Under the pieces are notes generated by a model. The model did not search any database and was not told the origin of the DNA. It was given only the letters and a program-made list of their open reading frames with translations. A stretch of 64,000 nt of DNA from Paludibacter sp. (GTDB lineage Bacteria; Bacteroidota; Bacteroidia; Bacteroidales; Paludibacteraceae), in assembly GCA_024710005.1 (NCBI GenBank), contig JANJVQ010000016.1:40999-104998 (forward strand), given 5' to 3'. Both the position numbers and the translations under genes were made by a program. The first letter of the stretch is position 1. The number at the start of each line of letters is the position of its first letter. Positions 37,017 through 46,169 of this stretch are shown in pieces.

Positions 37017-37598
37017 TCAACGATTTTTAATGATTGTCAACAACGAGCTAATCATTTTTTCTCCTACTTCGCTAATGTCATAATCAAAATTTGACAATCG
37101 CCATTTGAACATTTGTAGTTTAAAAGCCCCCATTACGATATAAGCTAAATCTTCGGTTGCAATAGAAGTGCAAAAAACCTTCTTCTGTTGACCATCCTGA
37201 ATAATCTTCATTAAATATTTAATCTTCGTGGCCATTAATTTTTTGATTTCCAAATTTATCAATCTACTTTCTTCCATTAAACCATCGGAAAAGACAGTCA
37301 CAATAAAATGAGTATTATTTTTGAAAAACCTAAACTGTTCACGGAACATTTCTTTGAAGTTATCTTCCGGCTGATCATAATAAGGCAGGTTAGCCAGGCG
37401 TTCTTCCGTATTTCCTGCTAAATATTGAAGCATGGCAATCACAATTTCCTCTTTACTTGCAAAATGGCGATAGATGGCACTTTCAGAAAAATTCATTTCT
37501 TTAGCCAAATTTTTAATTGTAAGTCCGGTCACACCTGATCTGGTCAGAAGTTTGCAGGCTGCTTCAATTAGCTCCAACTGTCTTGTTGTAATATTCAT
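37017..37598 (-). CDS. TetR/AcrR-family transcriptional regulator
   Basis: 193 residues. N-terminal helix-turn-helix: RQLELIEAACKLLTRSGVTG, LTIKNLAKEMNFSESAIYRH, FASKEEIVIAMLQYL. The C-terminal ligand domain is divergent (FREQFRFFKNNTHFIVTVFS). First gene of the minus-strand cluster with the MMPL permease, LolA-like protein and DUF1302 barrel, so a local repressor responding to a transported hydrophobic ligand is likely. The upstream region holds a 22-bp near-palindrome that could be its operator. Confidence 0.92.
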   Translation of the reverse strand: MNITTRQLELIEAACKLLTRSGVTGLTIKNLAKEMNFSESAIYRHFASKEEIVIAMLQYLAGNTEERLANLPYYDQPEDNFKEMFREQFRFFKNNTHFIVTVFSDGLMEESRLINLEIKKLMATKIKYLMKIIQDGQQKKVFCTSIATEDLAYIVMGAFKLQMFKWRLSNFDYDISEVGEKMISSLLTIIKNR

Positions 37599-37637
37599 AC
37601 TATGCTGTTTTTTATAAGATTAATTACACATACACCT

Positions 37638-37659
37638 GAATGAATGTTTACATACATTC
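37638..37659. promoter_or_regulatory. Near-perfect 22-bp palindrome upstream of tetR
   Basis: GAATGAATGT-TT-ACATACATTC: arms pair except at one position. It lies 40-61 bp before the TetR start. Size and position fit a TetR operator. Confidence 0.5.
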
Positions 37660-37758
37660 GATGTATAATAAACGAATACAATTCTACGTTAGTGAATAAT
37701 CGCTCACAAAGATAGACGTTTTTTTTAAAAGATTAATAATAAACGAACAAAATAATAT

Positions 37759-38874
37759 TTATATTCCGGAAGAAATGTTAAATACGCCTTTCGTTAAAAT
37801 TTCACCCCATTCATTTTCTACATTTACCTCCGTGAATTCATTGTGTTGTCTTCCAACCTGAATTTCCACTTTTTCAAATTGATATGCTTTATTGGTTTTG
37901 TTTTTTAATACAATAATATAATAATGATCACCATTCTTCACAATGGCATCCGAAGGCAACGCCTTTACTGTATCACTACCAATTACAATTTCAGATTCAA
38001 CAAACTGGTTAGCCACCGGGTTGAAAGCTTTCTTATCCACTATTGAAGCATAACAGAGAATTGACTTTGACAAATTATCTACCGATAAACCTATTGATGT
38101 CAGCACCGCCTGGTGTACATTGTCATCATTTACTGTATTAAATCTGACAGATTGGCCTTTAGCAAGCTTGTTGATGTCTTTTGGATATACTGATAATTCT
38201 AATTGAAATGACGTTGGATCTGTAACTTCGACAATTGTGGTTTGATGATCCACAAAACCACCCAAATAGGCATTCAGTTTTGAGATATTCCCTGCAATCG
38301 GTGATTTGATGAAGTAAGAGGTGTAAAAAGAACCGTTTTCTATCTTCGTGACTGACAAACCCAATGTTTCAAGTCTCAATTTCAGACTATTATAACTTGC
38401 CTGTGCAGACAAGAAATCACTTTCAGCGAGGATAAATTCTTTTTCTGTTGCAACATTCTCTGCATGTAATATTTTAATCCGATCGTAATTATTCTTTAGC
38501 TGTTTGTATTGTGCCGCAGCTTCTGCACAATTTCTTTGAATTTCAATGATTTCATTGCCATAAATTTCAAATAAGGTTTGATTTTTAACAACATACTGCC
38601 CTGGTTGTACGTAAATTGTTTTTAGCTGGCCTGAAACCGGCGCATTTACTTTTGCCATCCCAGCCGGTAATGGAACAACCGCCGCGTTGCATTGCACGAT
38701 CTGCTCAAAAACATGAGCTTGTATTTTCCCGAGTTGCATACTTTCACCATCAAACTGCTCTTTGGTGATTGTAATCAGATCCGAAGACTCTTCTGCTGAT
38801 TCTGACTCTTTCACGCAAGCTAACAACAACAGGATTGTCAGGAGCATATACATTAACTTTTTAATTAAATTCAT
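37759..38874 (-). CDS. RND efflux periplasmic adaptor (CzcB-like), lipoprotein
   Basis: 371 residues. Lipobox LLTILLLLAC suggests a lipid anchor. Barrel-sandwich halves NAPVSGQLKTIYVQPGQYVV and FIKSPIAGNISKLNAYLGGF flank an alpha-helical hairpin (AAAQYKQLKNNYDRIK), followed by the beta-barrel. It connects the inner-membrane pump with the outer-membrane channel, here both encoded by the neighbouring fusion gene, which ends 7 bp upstream. No HMA or HMBD metal domain, unlike the CusB at 22202. Confidence 0.9.
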   Translation of the reverse strand: MNLIKKLMYMLLTILLLLACVKESESAEESSDLITITKEQFDGESMQLGKIQAHVFEQIVQCNAAVVPLPAGMAKVNAPVSGQLKTIYVQPGQYVVKNQTLFEIYGNEIIEIQRNCAEAAAQYKQLKNNYDRIKILHAENVATEKEFILAESDFLSAQASYNSLKLRLETLGLSVTKIENGSFYTSYFIKSPIAGNISKLNAYLGGFVDHQTTIVEVTDPTSFQLELSVYPKDINKLAKGQSVRFNTVNDDNVHQAVLTSIGLSVDNLSKSILCYASIVDKKAFNPVANQFVESEIVIGSDTVKALPSDAIVKNGDHYYIIVLKNKTNKAYQFEKVEIQVGRQHNEFTEVNVENEWGEILTKGVFNISSGI

Positions 38875-38881
38875 AATATAC

Positions 38882-41800
38882 TTATTTTGAAAGGTAATTA
38901 AGTTCTAGTGTGACCTGATTGTAGGCAATCAGGTTGTTGAGATAATCAATTTTTATTTGTAACGCATTTTCTGTACTGGCTGCAAATTCAAAAAAATCTA
39001 TCGCTCCATTTTTGTAATTGAGAGACGCTGTCCTGATAATTTCATCATACAATTTACTTCCGCTTTCCAGGTAATAGTTGATGAGTTCCTTGTATTTCAA
39101 CTGTTTGTTCAGCAACTCTTTCTGTTTTACTTTGAGCATATCTGTTTCGTATGCTGTAAAATGATTGGCTGCATCCCTGGCTAATTTTGAAGCTTTAATT
39201 TTTGATTTACCGGCATTGAAGAATAATGGAATTGAAACCCCTACTTCAAAACCCTGATAATACTTAGCCTGCTCAAAAAAGTTAGTTCCAATAAAATAAT
39301 TCAGTGAAATATCCGGGAACATCTTATTTTTTTCTATCCGTATGGCAGCTTCATTTAAATCTTTCTGCGCGTTTAACCATAAAACTGAAGGTCTGACATT
39401 TAAATCCTGAATTTCGTATTCAAGTATGATTATCGTTTCTGAAACCCTGTATGAACTATCACAACCCAAACTCATTCTAAAAGCCGATTGTGCATTGTCG
39501 ATTTCGTATTTAACGGCATTGAGCTGGTGTTTTATCTTTTGATGTCCCACCTGCATGTTTAGTAAATTCAGGTTACTGAGATCTCCGTTTGCATTTCGGA
39601 TAGATGCATTTTTAATTAATTGCAGGTACATACTATCCAAACTTTCCAGTATTTTCAGTTTTTCGTTCAGCACCTGCTGTTCGATATAGCCCATGGAGAC
39701 TTGCTTTATTTTATTTTCAGTTTGGAGCTGTAAATTTATATCTGCAAGCTTATGTTCTATTTTCTTAGCCTGCCATTCAGCACGATACAAAGTCGGGAAA
39801 CTGAAATCTTGTTGAATACCCCAAACCTGCAATGGATAATTATTTTCAGCAATATTATTTTCATCTAATCCATAGGTGACAACCGTTTTATCAAAATCAA
39901 AAGCAGTAGAGACCAATGCTTTTTGCTCTTCAGATTTTAGCGTGTATGCCTTTATCTCTTTGTTATTTTCCAGTGCAATCCGAATGGCTTCAGGGAGAGA
40001 AATTTCCCTGTTCTGTGACTTCACCTGCATCAAAGGCAACAGCAGCAACAGGCAAATTGTAAAGACACTTTTTTTCCTGATGAACCTGAAAGGGAAGAAC
40101 TTCACGCCAACTACATTATAAAACACCTCAAACAATAAAGGTAAAGCAATCATCGTGAGCATGGTTGAAGTAAACAACCCTCCTATTACAACTGTTGCAA
40201 GTGGTCGTTGCACTTCGGCTCCGGCTCCGGTTGAGAGTGCCATAGGCAAAAATCCCATAGCTGCAGCACCAGCCGTGAGCATGACTGGCCGTAACCTGTT
40301 TTTTGTGCCCCGGATGATTAATTCGCGTAAACTCAACGTACCATCCTGATGTAACTCTTTCAAGTGTTCTATCAACACAATGCCATTTAGTACTGCAATC
40401 CCGAACAGAGCAATAAAACCTACACCGGCGGAGACACTGAAAGGCATGCCCCTTATCCAAAGAAGTAATACCCCACCAACTGTTGCCAATGGTATCGCAG
40501 AAAAAATCATAACGGCATCTTTTAAAGATTTAAAAGCGAAATGCAAAAATATAAAAATGAGTAACAACGCAACCGGGACGGCAATCAACAGACGGTTGGT
40601 CGCATTTTCTAAATTTTCAAATTGTCCGCCGTACGTGATGTATGTACCAGGAGTCAATGTTACATTCTCATTAACAACATGTTGAATGTCTCTTACTACG
40701 GATTGTAAATCCCGGTTGCGAACATTCACGCTTACCACCACCCTGCGTTGAGTGTTTTCCCTGGATATTTTGGCCGGACCTTCAGCATATTGAATTTCGG
40801 CCAATTCGGAAAGTGGAACCTGACTGCCACCTGCAACAGGCACATATAATTGTTTAATATTGTTTATATCAGTTCTGTTTTGTTCATCAAAACGTACAAC
40901 CATGTCAAAACGTCGTTCTCCTTCAAAAACAACACCGGTAGCTTCCCCTCCGAAAGCCGTTGCCAGATACGAATTAAGTGTTTGAATGTCGACACCGTAA
41001 TAAGCAATTTTTTGACGATTGTATTCAATTTTGATTTGGGGTAATCCGGCTGTTTTCTCCAGAATAACATCACTTGCCCCGGGAATTCCGGCAATAAGTT
41101 CTTTTATTTCATTGGCTTTCTGGTCGATATATTCCAAATCTTCCCCGAAAATTTTAATGGCTATGTCCGATCTCACCCCTGTAATGAGTTCATTGAAACG
41201 CATTTCTATGGGCTGTGTAAATTCATATTCTATGCCTGGGATAACCGATAAGGCTTCTTTGAACTTTTCAGCCAGTTCTTCTTTGTTTTTTGCATTGGTC
41301 CACTCTTTACGGGGTTTCAATTTGATAATCATGTCAATTTCCTCCATCGACATGGGGTCAGTTGGTACTTCTGCCGCACCTATTCTGCTCACCACCTTTT
41401 CAACTTCCTGAAAGTTCTCCATCAGGATTTGCTCCATCCGGGTTGTTGTTTCGATGGTCTTTGACAGTGAAGTTCCGGTTTTTAATACCGGTTGAATGAC
41501 AAAATCGCCTTCATCTAAAGTAGGCACAAATTCACCTCCAATTCTGATAAATAGAAAACCAGTCAGAATAAGGGACAATAATGCAGCACCCAATACGATT
41601 CGTTTATGACAACAAGCCCATTGAATCACAGGCGTATAGGTTTTATGCGCCAAATTCATGAACCAATCTGACACATTTTTTTTGTTTGTTTTAGGCGGTT
41701 TTAAAAACAGAGAAGAAGCTACCGGCACCCAGGTCAATCCCATAATCATGGCACCTATGATGGCAAAACTGAATGACAATGCCATGGGTTTAAACATCTT

Positions 41801-43225
41801 ACCTTCTACCCCTGTTAATGAAAGAATGGGTATAAAAACAATTAAAATGATAATTTGCCCAAAAATGGCAGACTTCATCATCTTAGAGGCTCCTTCTAAC
41901 GAAATTTTATCCATCAGCGCAAGACGGTCGTTCCCTTCTGCGTGATCAAGATTCTTTTTGTTAACCACAATTTTAAGTGCAATGAACTCTACTATGATAA
42001 CTGCCCCATCGATGATTATACCAAAGTCCAACGCGCCCAGACTCATCAGGTTGGCATCGATACCAAATATATACATCATCGAAATGGTAAACAACAATGC
42101 CAATGGTATGACCGAGGTTATTACCAGTGCAGAACGAAAATTCCCAAGTAGCAACATAACCGTCAGCAGCACGATGATTGCCCCCAATATAAGATTTTCG
42201 ACCACAGTAAAAGAGGTTTTAGCAACCAGTTCGCTTCTGTCAACAATAGGATTGATAAAAACACCCTCCGGTAAATTTTGCTGAATTTCTTCAACCCTTT
42301 TCTTTACTTCGTTGATAACCTCTTTTGAATCGGCATCTTTAAGCATCATAACTTGTCCCAATATGGTTTCACCCTTTCCATTAGCAGTTATGGCACCATA
42401 TCTGTTTGCGTGACCAAAACGAACTTCAGCAATATTTTTAATCAACAAAGGGGATCCATCGCGATTCCTGACAACAATGTTTTGAATATCTTCTACCGAT
42501 TTTACCTGACCATCACCCCGGATAAAATAACTTTGATTCGTTTTTTCGATGTAAGCTCCTCCGGAAATACTGTTGTTGACTTCCAATGCGTTAAACACTT
42601 CCATCAACGTAACATCCATGGCTAATAATTGAGAAGGATCGATTGCAACCTCATATTGCTTGAGATAACCTCCCCAACTATTAATTTCCACTACACCATT
42701 AATTCCCGACAAACGTCGTTTTATGACCCAATCCTGAATGGTACGAAGGTCAGTCGCAGTATACCTGTGTTCATATCCTTTCTCAATATCAAGCGTGTAT
42801 TGGTAAATCTCTCCCAATCCTGTTGTGATGGGTCCCATTTCCGGCTCTCCAAACTCAGCAGGAATTTGAGCAGCAGCACTTTTAATTTTTTCAGCAATAA
42901 GCTGACGTGGCAAATAAGTCCCCAGCTTTTCATCAAACACAATGGTTACCAGCGATATACCAAATTTAGATATAGACCTGATTTCTGTAACACCCGGCAA
43001 ATTTGCCATTTCCATTTCAACCGGAGCTGTAATATATTGTTCAATTTCCTGGGTGGAAAGATTGCCTGAGGTTGTGATTACCTGTACCTGATTGTTTGTG
43101 ATATCCGGTACAGCTCCAACCGGGATGTTAAATACGGCATACAAGCCAAATCCAAAAATTGTCAGTGTAAATAAAATGACAATAAGCTTATTCTTAATAC
43201 TAAAATCGATAATCTTTTCAAGCAT
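38882..43225 (-). CDS. CzcA-CzcC fusion: RND metal pump with C-terminal TolC-like domain
   Basis: 1447 residues. Residues 1 to about 1040 are a CusA/CzcA-type RND permease (VGAVPDITNNQVQVITT, helix 4 LGALDFGIIIDGAVIIVEF with the two acidic proton-relay residues, FVPTLDEGDF). At about 1045-1070 a hydrophobic, signal-like stretch ends in QVKSQN, and the rest is a TolC/CzcC outer-membrane factor (ISLPEAIRIALENNKEIKAY). One chain spanning both membranes would need cleavage at the internal signal. Such fusions are known in Bacteroidota. Substrate probably divalent metal (Co/Zn/Cd class) or drug; unproven. Confidence 0.92.
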   Translation of the reverse strand: MLEKIIDFSIKNKLIVILFTLTIFGFGLYAVFNIPVGAVPDITNNQVQVITTSGNLSTQEIEQYITAPVEMEMANLPGVTEIRSISKFGISLVTIVFDEKLGTYLPRQLIAEKIKSAAAQIPAEFGEPEMGPITTGLGEIYQYTLDIEKGYEHRYTATDLRTIQDWVIKRRLSGINGVVEINSWGGYLKQYEVAIDPSQLLAMDVTLMEVFNALEVNNSISGGAYIEKTNQSYFIRGDGQVKSVEDIQNIVVRNRDGSPLLIKNIAEVRFGHANRYGAITANGKGETILGQVMMLKDADSKEVINEVKKRVEEIQQNLPEGVFINPIVDRSELVAKTSFTVVENLILGAIIVLLTVMLLLGNFRSALVITSVIPLALLFTISMMYIFGIDANLMSLGALDFGIIIDGAVIIVEFIALKIVVNKKNLDHAEGNDRLALMDKISLEGASKMMKSAIFGQIIILIVFIPILSLTGVEGKMFKPMALSFSFAIIGAMIMGLTWVPVASSLFLKPPKTNKKNVSDWFMNLAHKTYTPVIQWACCHKRIVLGAALLSLILTGFLFIRIGGEFVPTLDEGDFVIQPVLKTGTSLSKTIETTTRMEQILMENFQEVEKVVSRIGAAEVPTDPMSMEEIDMIIKLKPRKEWTNAKNKEELAEKFKEALSVIPGIEYEFTQPIEMRFNELITGVRSDIAIKIFGEDLEYIDQKANEIKELIAGIPGASDVILEKTAGLPQIKIEYNRQKIAYYGVDIQTLNSYLATAFGGEATGVVFEGERRFDMVVRFDEQNRTDINNIKQLYVPVAGGSQVPLSELAEIQYAEGPAKISRENTQRRVVVSVNVRNRDLQSVVRDIQHVVNENVTLTPGTYITYGGQFENLENATNRLLIAVPVALLLIFIFLHFAFKSLKDAVMIFSAIPLATVGGVLLLWIRGMPFSVSAGVGFIALFGIAVLNGIVLIEHLKELHQDGTLSLRELIIRGTKNRLRPVMLTAGAAAMGFLPMALSTGAGAEVQRPLATVVIGGLFTSTMLTMIALPLLFEVFYNVVGVKFFPFRFIRKKSVFTICLLLLLPLMQVKSQNREISLPEAIRIALENNKEIKAYTLKSEEQKALVSTAFDFDKTVVTYGLDENNIAENNYPLQVWGIQQDFSFPTLYRAEWQAKKIEHKLADINLQLQTENKIKQVSMGYIEQQVLNEKLKILESLDSMYLQLIKNASIRNANGDLSNLNLLNMQVGHQKIKHQLNAVKYEIDNAQSAFRMSLGCDSSYRVSETIIILEYEIQDLNVRPSVLWLNAQKDLNEAAIRIEKNKMFPDISLNYFIGTNFFEQAKYYQGFEVGVSIPLFFNAGKSKIKASKLARDAANHFTAYETDMLKVKQKELLNKQLKYKELINYYLESGSKLYDEIIRTASLNYKNGAIDFFEFAASTENALQIKIDYLNNLIAYNQVTLELNYLSK

Positions 43226-43374
43226 GATAGTAGTAGAATTTAGATGTGGTCAACAAAAATAAGAAAAGGATTTGATTTACAGGCAATATATTTACAGAAA
43301 AATAAATTTCCCGGGTAATAAAAACATTTTCTGCTTTATCTTGTTAATGCCTTTGATAACATACATTAATACTT

Positions 43375-43950
43375 ATGCGGAACACCTGTCTTATATTCAC
43401 ATTTATACTGATATCTTCTGTTCTTTTTCCCACTCAGTCACAAACATTTAAAAAAGTTCCCAAGCAATACAGTCTTGAAATCGGTCCACGCAACCTCTTC
43501 TCACACCGAAACATTACCCTCAACAACACCAATGGTTTCGGGGCTTTGTTCGATTATGCCTGGCAGCTGAGTGGTTTCGACGGAACCAAAAACGCATCTT
43601 TTATTTCCGTTCCGATGGGCTACACCATCTTGCCCGGTAATGATGCGGCAACGGAGCGTATCTCCATGCTGAATTACGGGTGGACCGTGCGCCATGAACT
43701 GGCACGAAACAAAAAAATGATTCCTTATGTTGGTTACGGACTCTTCCTGAATGATTTGAAAATAAAAGGCACAGAAGGTTCTGTTTTTGGTCATCAAACT
43801 GAATTTGATTTTGGGCTCAATTTCAATACAAGTACAAGGTTGATTTATTTTGTCAAATTACAATACAGCTACACCTCCTACCCTCGTTTCAACGAACCCG
43901 AACGAATTAAGTTGCATTATGCAGACATAAGATTAGGCGTGAGGTTTTAA
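43375..43950 (+). CDS. Small outer-membrane beta-barrel-like protein, unknown function
   Basis: 191 residues. Signal peptide (about 1-23, ending QSQ). Strands with alternating hydrophobic residues and a terminal aromatic end (YADIRLGVRF) resemble an eight-stranded outer-membrane barrel. I do not recognise a specific family. It is transcribed away from the CzcA fusion gene and lies 58 bp upstream of an MntA-type antitoxin gene. Confidence 0.7.
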   Translation: MRNTCLIFTFILISSVLFPTQSQTFKKVPKQYSLEIGPRNLFSHRNITLNNTNGFGALFDYAWQLSGFDGTKNASFISVPMGYTILPGNDAATERISMLNYGWTVRHELARNKKMIPYVGYGLFLNDLKIKGTEGSVFGHQTEFDFGLNFNTSTRLIYFVKLQYSYTSYPRFNEPERIKLHYADIRLGVRF

Positions 43951-43984
43951 AGCCTCTATTAATATATTCGTAAAAGATTTTTAT

Positions 43985-43992
43985 TAACTTTG
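43985..43992 (+). promoter_or_regulatory. Candidate -7 box (TAACTTTG) of the MNT-HEPN pair
   Basis: Fits TAnnTTTG and lies 16 bp before the antitoxin start. No clear -33 box. Confidence 0.4.
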
Positions 43993-44008
43993 TTGCAATT
44001 TTACGGAT

Positions 44009-44320
44009 ATGCGCCTGACCCAACAAGAAATACACGCTATTGTTACGCTGGCAAAAAAACATTTTTCCAACGAAGTAAAGGTATATCTTTTCGGTTCACG
44101 TGTTCACGATGAGCTGAAAGGAGGCGATATTGATCTGCTGATACAGTCCCATGCTGATTATTATACGTTCAGGAATAAAATCCACTATGATGCAGACCTG
44201 CAACGTGCTATCGGGGAACGGAAAATCGACATTTTGTTCGATGACCAACAACTTCAGCAAAGAACTTCATTTTACAATTCGATACAAAACACTAAAATAC
44301 GCTTAACCGAAAAACTATGA
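44009..44320 (+). CDS. mntA: MntA-type minimal nucleotidyltransferase (antitoxin)
   Basis: 103 residues. Nucleotidyltransferase core VYLFGSRVHDELKGGDIDLLI: GS, nine residues, then DID, close to the GSX10DXD motif of MntA; third acidic position in KIDILFD. In the characterised HepT/MntA systems MntA adds AMP to a tyrosine of the HEPN toxin and so blocks it. It overlaps the HEPN gene by 4 bp (ATGA), which couples translation. Order antitoxin-toxin. Confidence 0.9.
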   Translation: MRLTQQEIHAIVTLAKKHFSNEVKVYLFGSRVHDELKGGDIDLLIQSHADYYTFRNKIHYDADLQRAIGERKIDILFDDQQLQQRTSFYNSIQNTKIRLTEKL

Positions 44321-44802
44321 TCTTAAAAGAAGAAAACGACAGGATGTATGAATCCTATCAGGTTTGCCGGATACACCTGCAACGCATGGAATTTGCCTAT
44401 TCAAAAATAAGCAATTTATTTCCACTCAGTCTCGTGCAATATGAGTCCATTTCACAGGAAGAACTCAGTTATTTCGATCAGTTTATATTCCGTTTTACAA
44501 AGTTACAGGATTGTATGGGCAATAAACTTTTCAAATACATCCTGGAAAGTCTGGCCGAAAATACCCGGGAACTTTCACTGATTGACATGGTAGCCAAAGC
44601 CGAACAGCTCAACATCATTGAAAATGCTGAAACCTGGTTTAATTTGCGATCAATCAGAAATAAACTTTCACACGAATATCCATTCAATACAGAAGAAATT
44701 GTAGCCGGGCTAAATGAATTGTATCATAATTTTCACATGCTGATGGAAACTTGGAATCATACGGAAGCATTTATGAAAAAAAAGTTCGGGTATTTGATGT
44801 AA
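44317..44802 (+). CDS. hepT: HepT-like HEPN-domain toxin
   Basis: 161 residues, all alpha-helical. Residues about 112-119 read RNKLSHEY, matching RX4HXY: the R and H form the HEPN RNase site and the Tyr is the residue AMPylated by MntA in type VII toxin-antitoxin systems. It is larger than typical HepT (about 130-140 residues). The overlap with the nucleotidyltransferase gene supports a toxin-antitoxin pair. It could instead be an abortive-infection module; cleavage target unknown. Confidence 0.85.
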   Translation: MILKEENDRMYESYQVCRIHLQRMEFAYSKISNLFPLSLVQYESISQEELSYFDQFIFRFTKLQDCMGNKLFKYILESLAENTRELSLIDMVAKAEQLNIIENAETWFNLRSIRNKLSHEYPFNTEEIVAGLNELYHNFHMLMETWNHTEAFMKKKFGYLM

Positions 44803-44815
44803 TAAAACACTTTTC

Positions 44816-46060
44816 ATGTTAACAAGTCTCGCGTACATTTTCCTTTTAGCACTGTTGTTAGGTTATATCTTCAACAAATTAAGGCTACCGGCTTTGCTCG
44901 GCATGCTCATTACCGGCATTGTATTAGGACCTTATGCTTTAAATCTCATAGATACTTCCTTGCTTTCCATTTCAACAGAGTTAAGGCAAACGGCATTGGT
45001 AATCATTTTGCTGCGTGCCGGACTGGCGCTTGACATCAACGACCTGAAGAAAGTCGGCCGACCGGCAATTCTGATGAGTTTCGTACCGGCTTTGTTTGAA
45101 ATCGGGGGCATGATGCTGATAGCGCCTCCTTTGCTCGGAGTAAGCCTGCTGGAGGCAGCAATCATGGGCTCGGTGGTTGCAGCTGTTTCGCCGGCCGTCA
45201 TCGTTCCCAAGATGCTTTACCTGATGGAAAACAAAATCGGCACCAAAAAAGGCATTCCACAAATGATTATGGCGGCCGGATCGGTGGATGATGTGTTTGT
45301 CATCGTACTTTTCACGGCCTTTACCACCCTCGCGCTTGGTGGAGAAATTTCATCTTCAAGTTTTGTACAAATACCGGTTTCTATTGTAACCGGACTGGTA
45401 CTCGGCATCCTCGTGGGCTGGGCGCTAACGACCTATTTCAAAAAGTATCACATGCGGGATTCTATCAAACTGCTTATCATCATGAGTTTCGCCTTCCTGT
45501 TTTTAACCCTTGAATCCTGGCTGAAAGGTATGCTACCGGTTTCGGGTCTACTGGCCGTGATGGCCATGGGAGCTACAATACTGCAAACCTATCCGATATT
45601 GGCCAAACGTATTTCGCCTAAGTTCTCCAAACTTTGGGTGGCTGCCGAAATTATCCTGTTTGTGTTGGTTGGCGCAACGGTCGATATTCAGTTTGCACTG
45701 AAAGCCGGTCCGATTATGATTGCACTGTTGCTGTTGGTTTTACTTTTCAGAATGGCGGGCGTTTATTTCTCAACTGCCAAAACAAAACTGAATCAGAAAG
45801 AGCGCCTGTTCAGCATGATTGCCTACATCCCCAAAGCTACGGTTCAGGCTGCCATCGGTTCGCTGCCACTCGCCATGGGACTTTCCTGCGGCAATATCGT
45901 GCTGACCGCTGCGGTATTGGCTATACTGATTACAGCACCCATGGGAGCCTTCGCCATCGACATCGGCTACAAGATGCTGTTAATCAACAAAAAAGACAGC
46001 ATTATAAAACAGCATATTCCTGTTGACTCAGTTGGTGAATTTGGTGAACCGGGAAAATAA
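44816..46060 (+). CDS. Cation:proton antiporter, CPA family
   Basis: 414 residues with about twelve membrane helices. Family blocks: FNKLRLPALLGMLITGIVLGP, RAGLALDINDLKK, GSVVAAVSPAVIVPKML (the ion-site region), and AGSVDDVFVIVLFT with the essential acidic residues of the antiporter. It exchanges Na+ or K+ for H+ and would help keep the Na+ gradient to which the mmd operon also contributes. It is 13 bp after the HEPN gene, but the functions are unrelated. A decayed 7-bp array follows the stop. Confidence 0.9.
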   Translation: MLTSLAYIFLLALLLGYIFNKLRLPALLGMLITGIVLGPYALNLIDTSLLSISTELRQTALVIILLRAGLALDINDLKKVGRPAILMSFVPALFEIGGMMLIAPPLLGVSLLEAAIMGSVVAAVSPAVIVPKMLYLMENKIGTKKGIPQMIMAAGSVDDVFVIVLFTAFTTLALGGEISSSSFVQIPVSIVTGLVLGILVGWALTTYFKKYHMRDSIKLLIIMSFAFLFLTLESWLKGMLPVSGLLAVMAMGATILQTYPILAKRISPKFSKLWVAAEIILFVLVGATVDIQFALKAGPIMIALLLLVLLFRMAGVYFSTAKTKLNQKERLFSMIAYIPKATVQAAIGSLPLAMGLSCGNIVLTAAVLAILITAPMGAFAIDIGYKMLLINKKDSIIKQHIPVDSVGEFGEPGK

Positions 46061-46065
46061 TACTA

Positions 46066-46107
46066 TTTCTCGTTTTTCGCTCTCAGTTCTCAGTTTTCCG
46101 CTTGCAC
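46066..46107 (+). repeat. Degenerate 7-bp tandem repeat array between the antiporter and helicase genes
   Basis: Units ending in G every 7 bp from 46072 to 46100: TTTCTCG, TTTTTCG, CTCTCAG, TTCTCAG, TTTTCCG, then CTTGCAC. The array starts five bases after the antiporter stop codon. Confidence 0.7.
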
Positions 46108-46142
46108 TTTTCAACTTACATCAAATTTCCAATAAAAAAACG

Positions 46143-46150
46143 TATCTTTG
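46143..46150 (+). promoter_or_regulatory. Candidate -7 box (TATCTTTG) of the DEAD-box helicase gene
   Basis: Fits TAnnTTTG, 19 bp upstream of the start. This supports 46170 rather than 46023 as start. Confidence 0.55.
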
Positions 46151-46169
46151 CGCTATAAAAATACTTTTC

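Noticed and set aside
40128..43069. Several open frames of 60-146 codons opposite the CzcA-CzcC gene
   Set aside because: They are antisense shadows of a long, well-supported gene.
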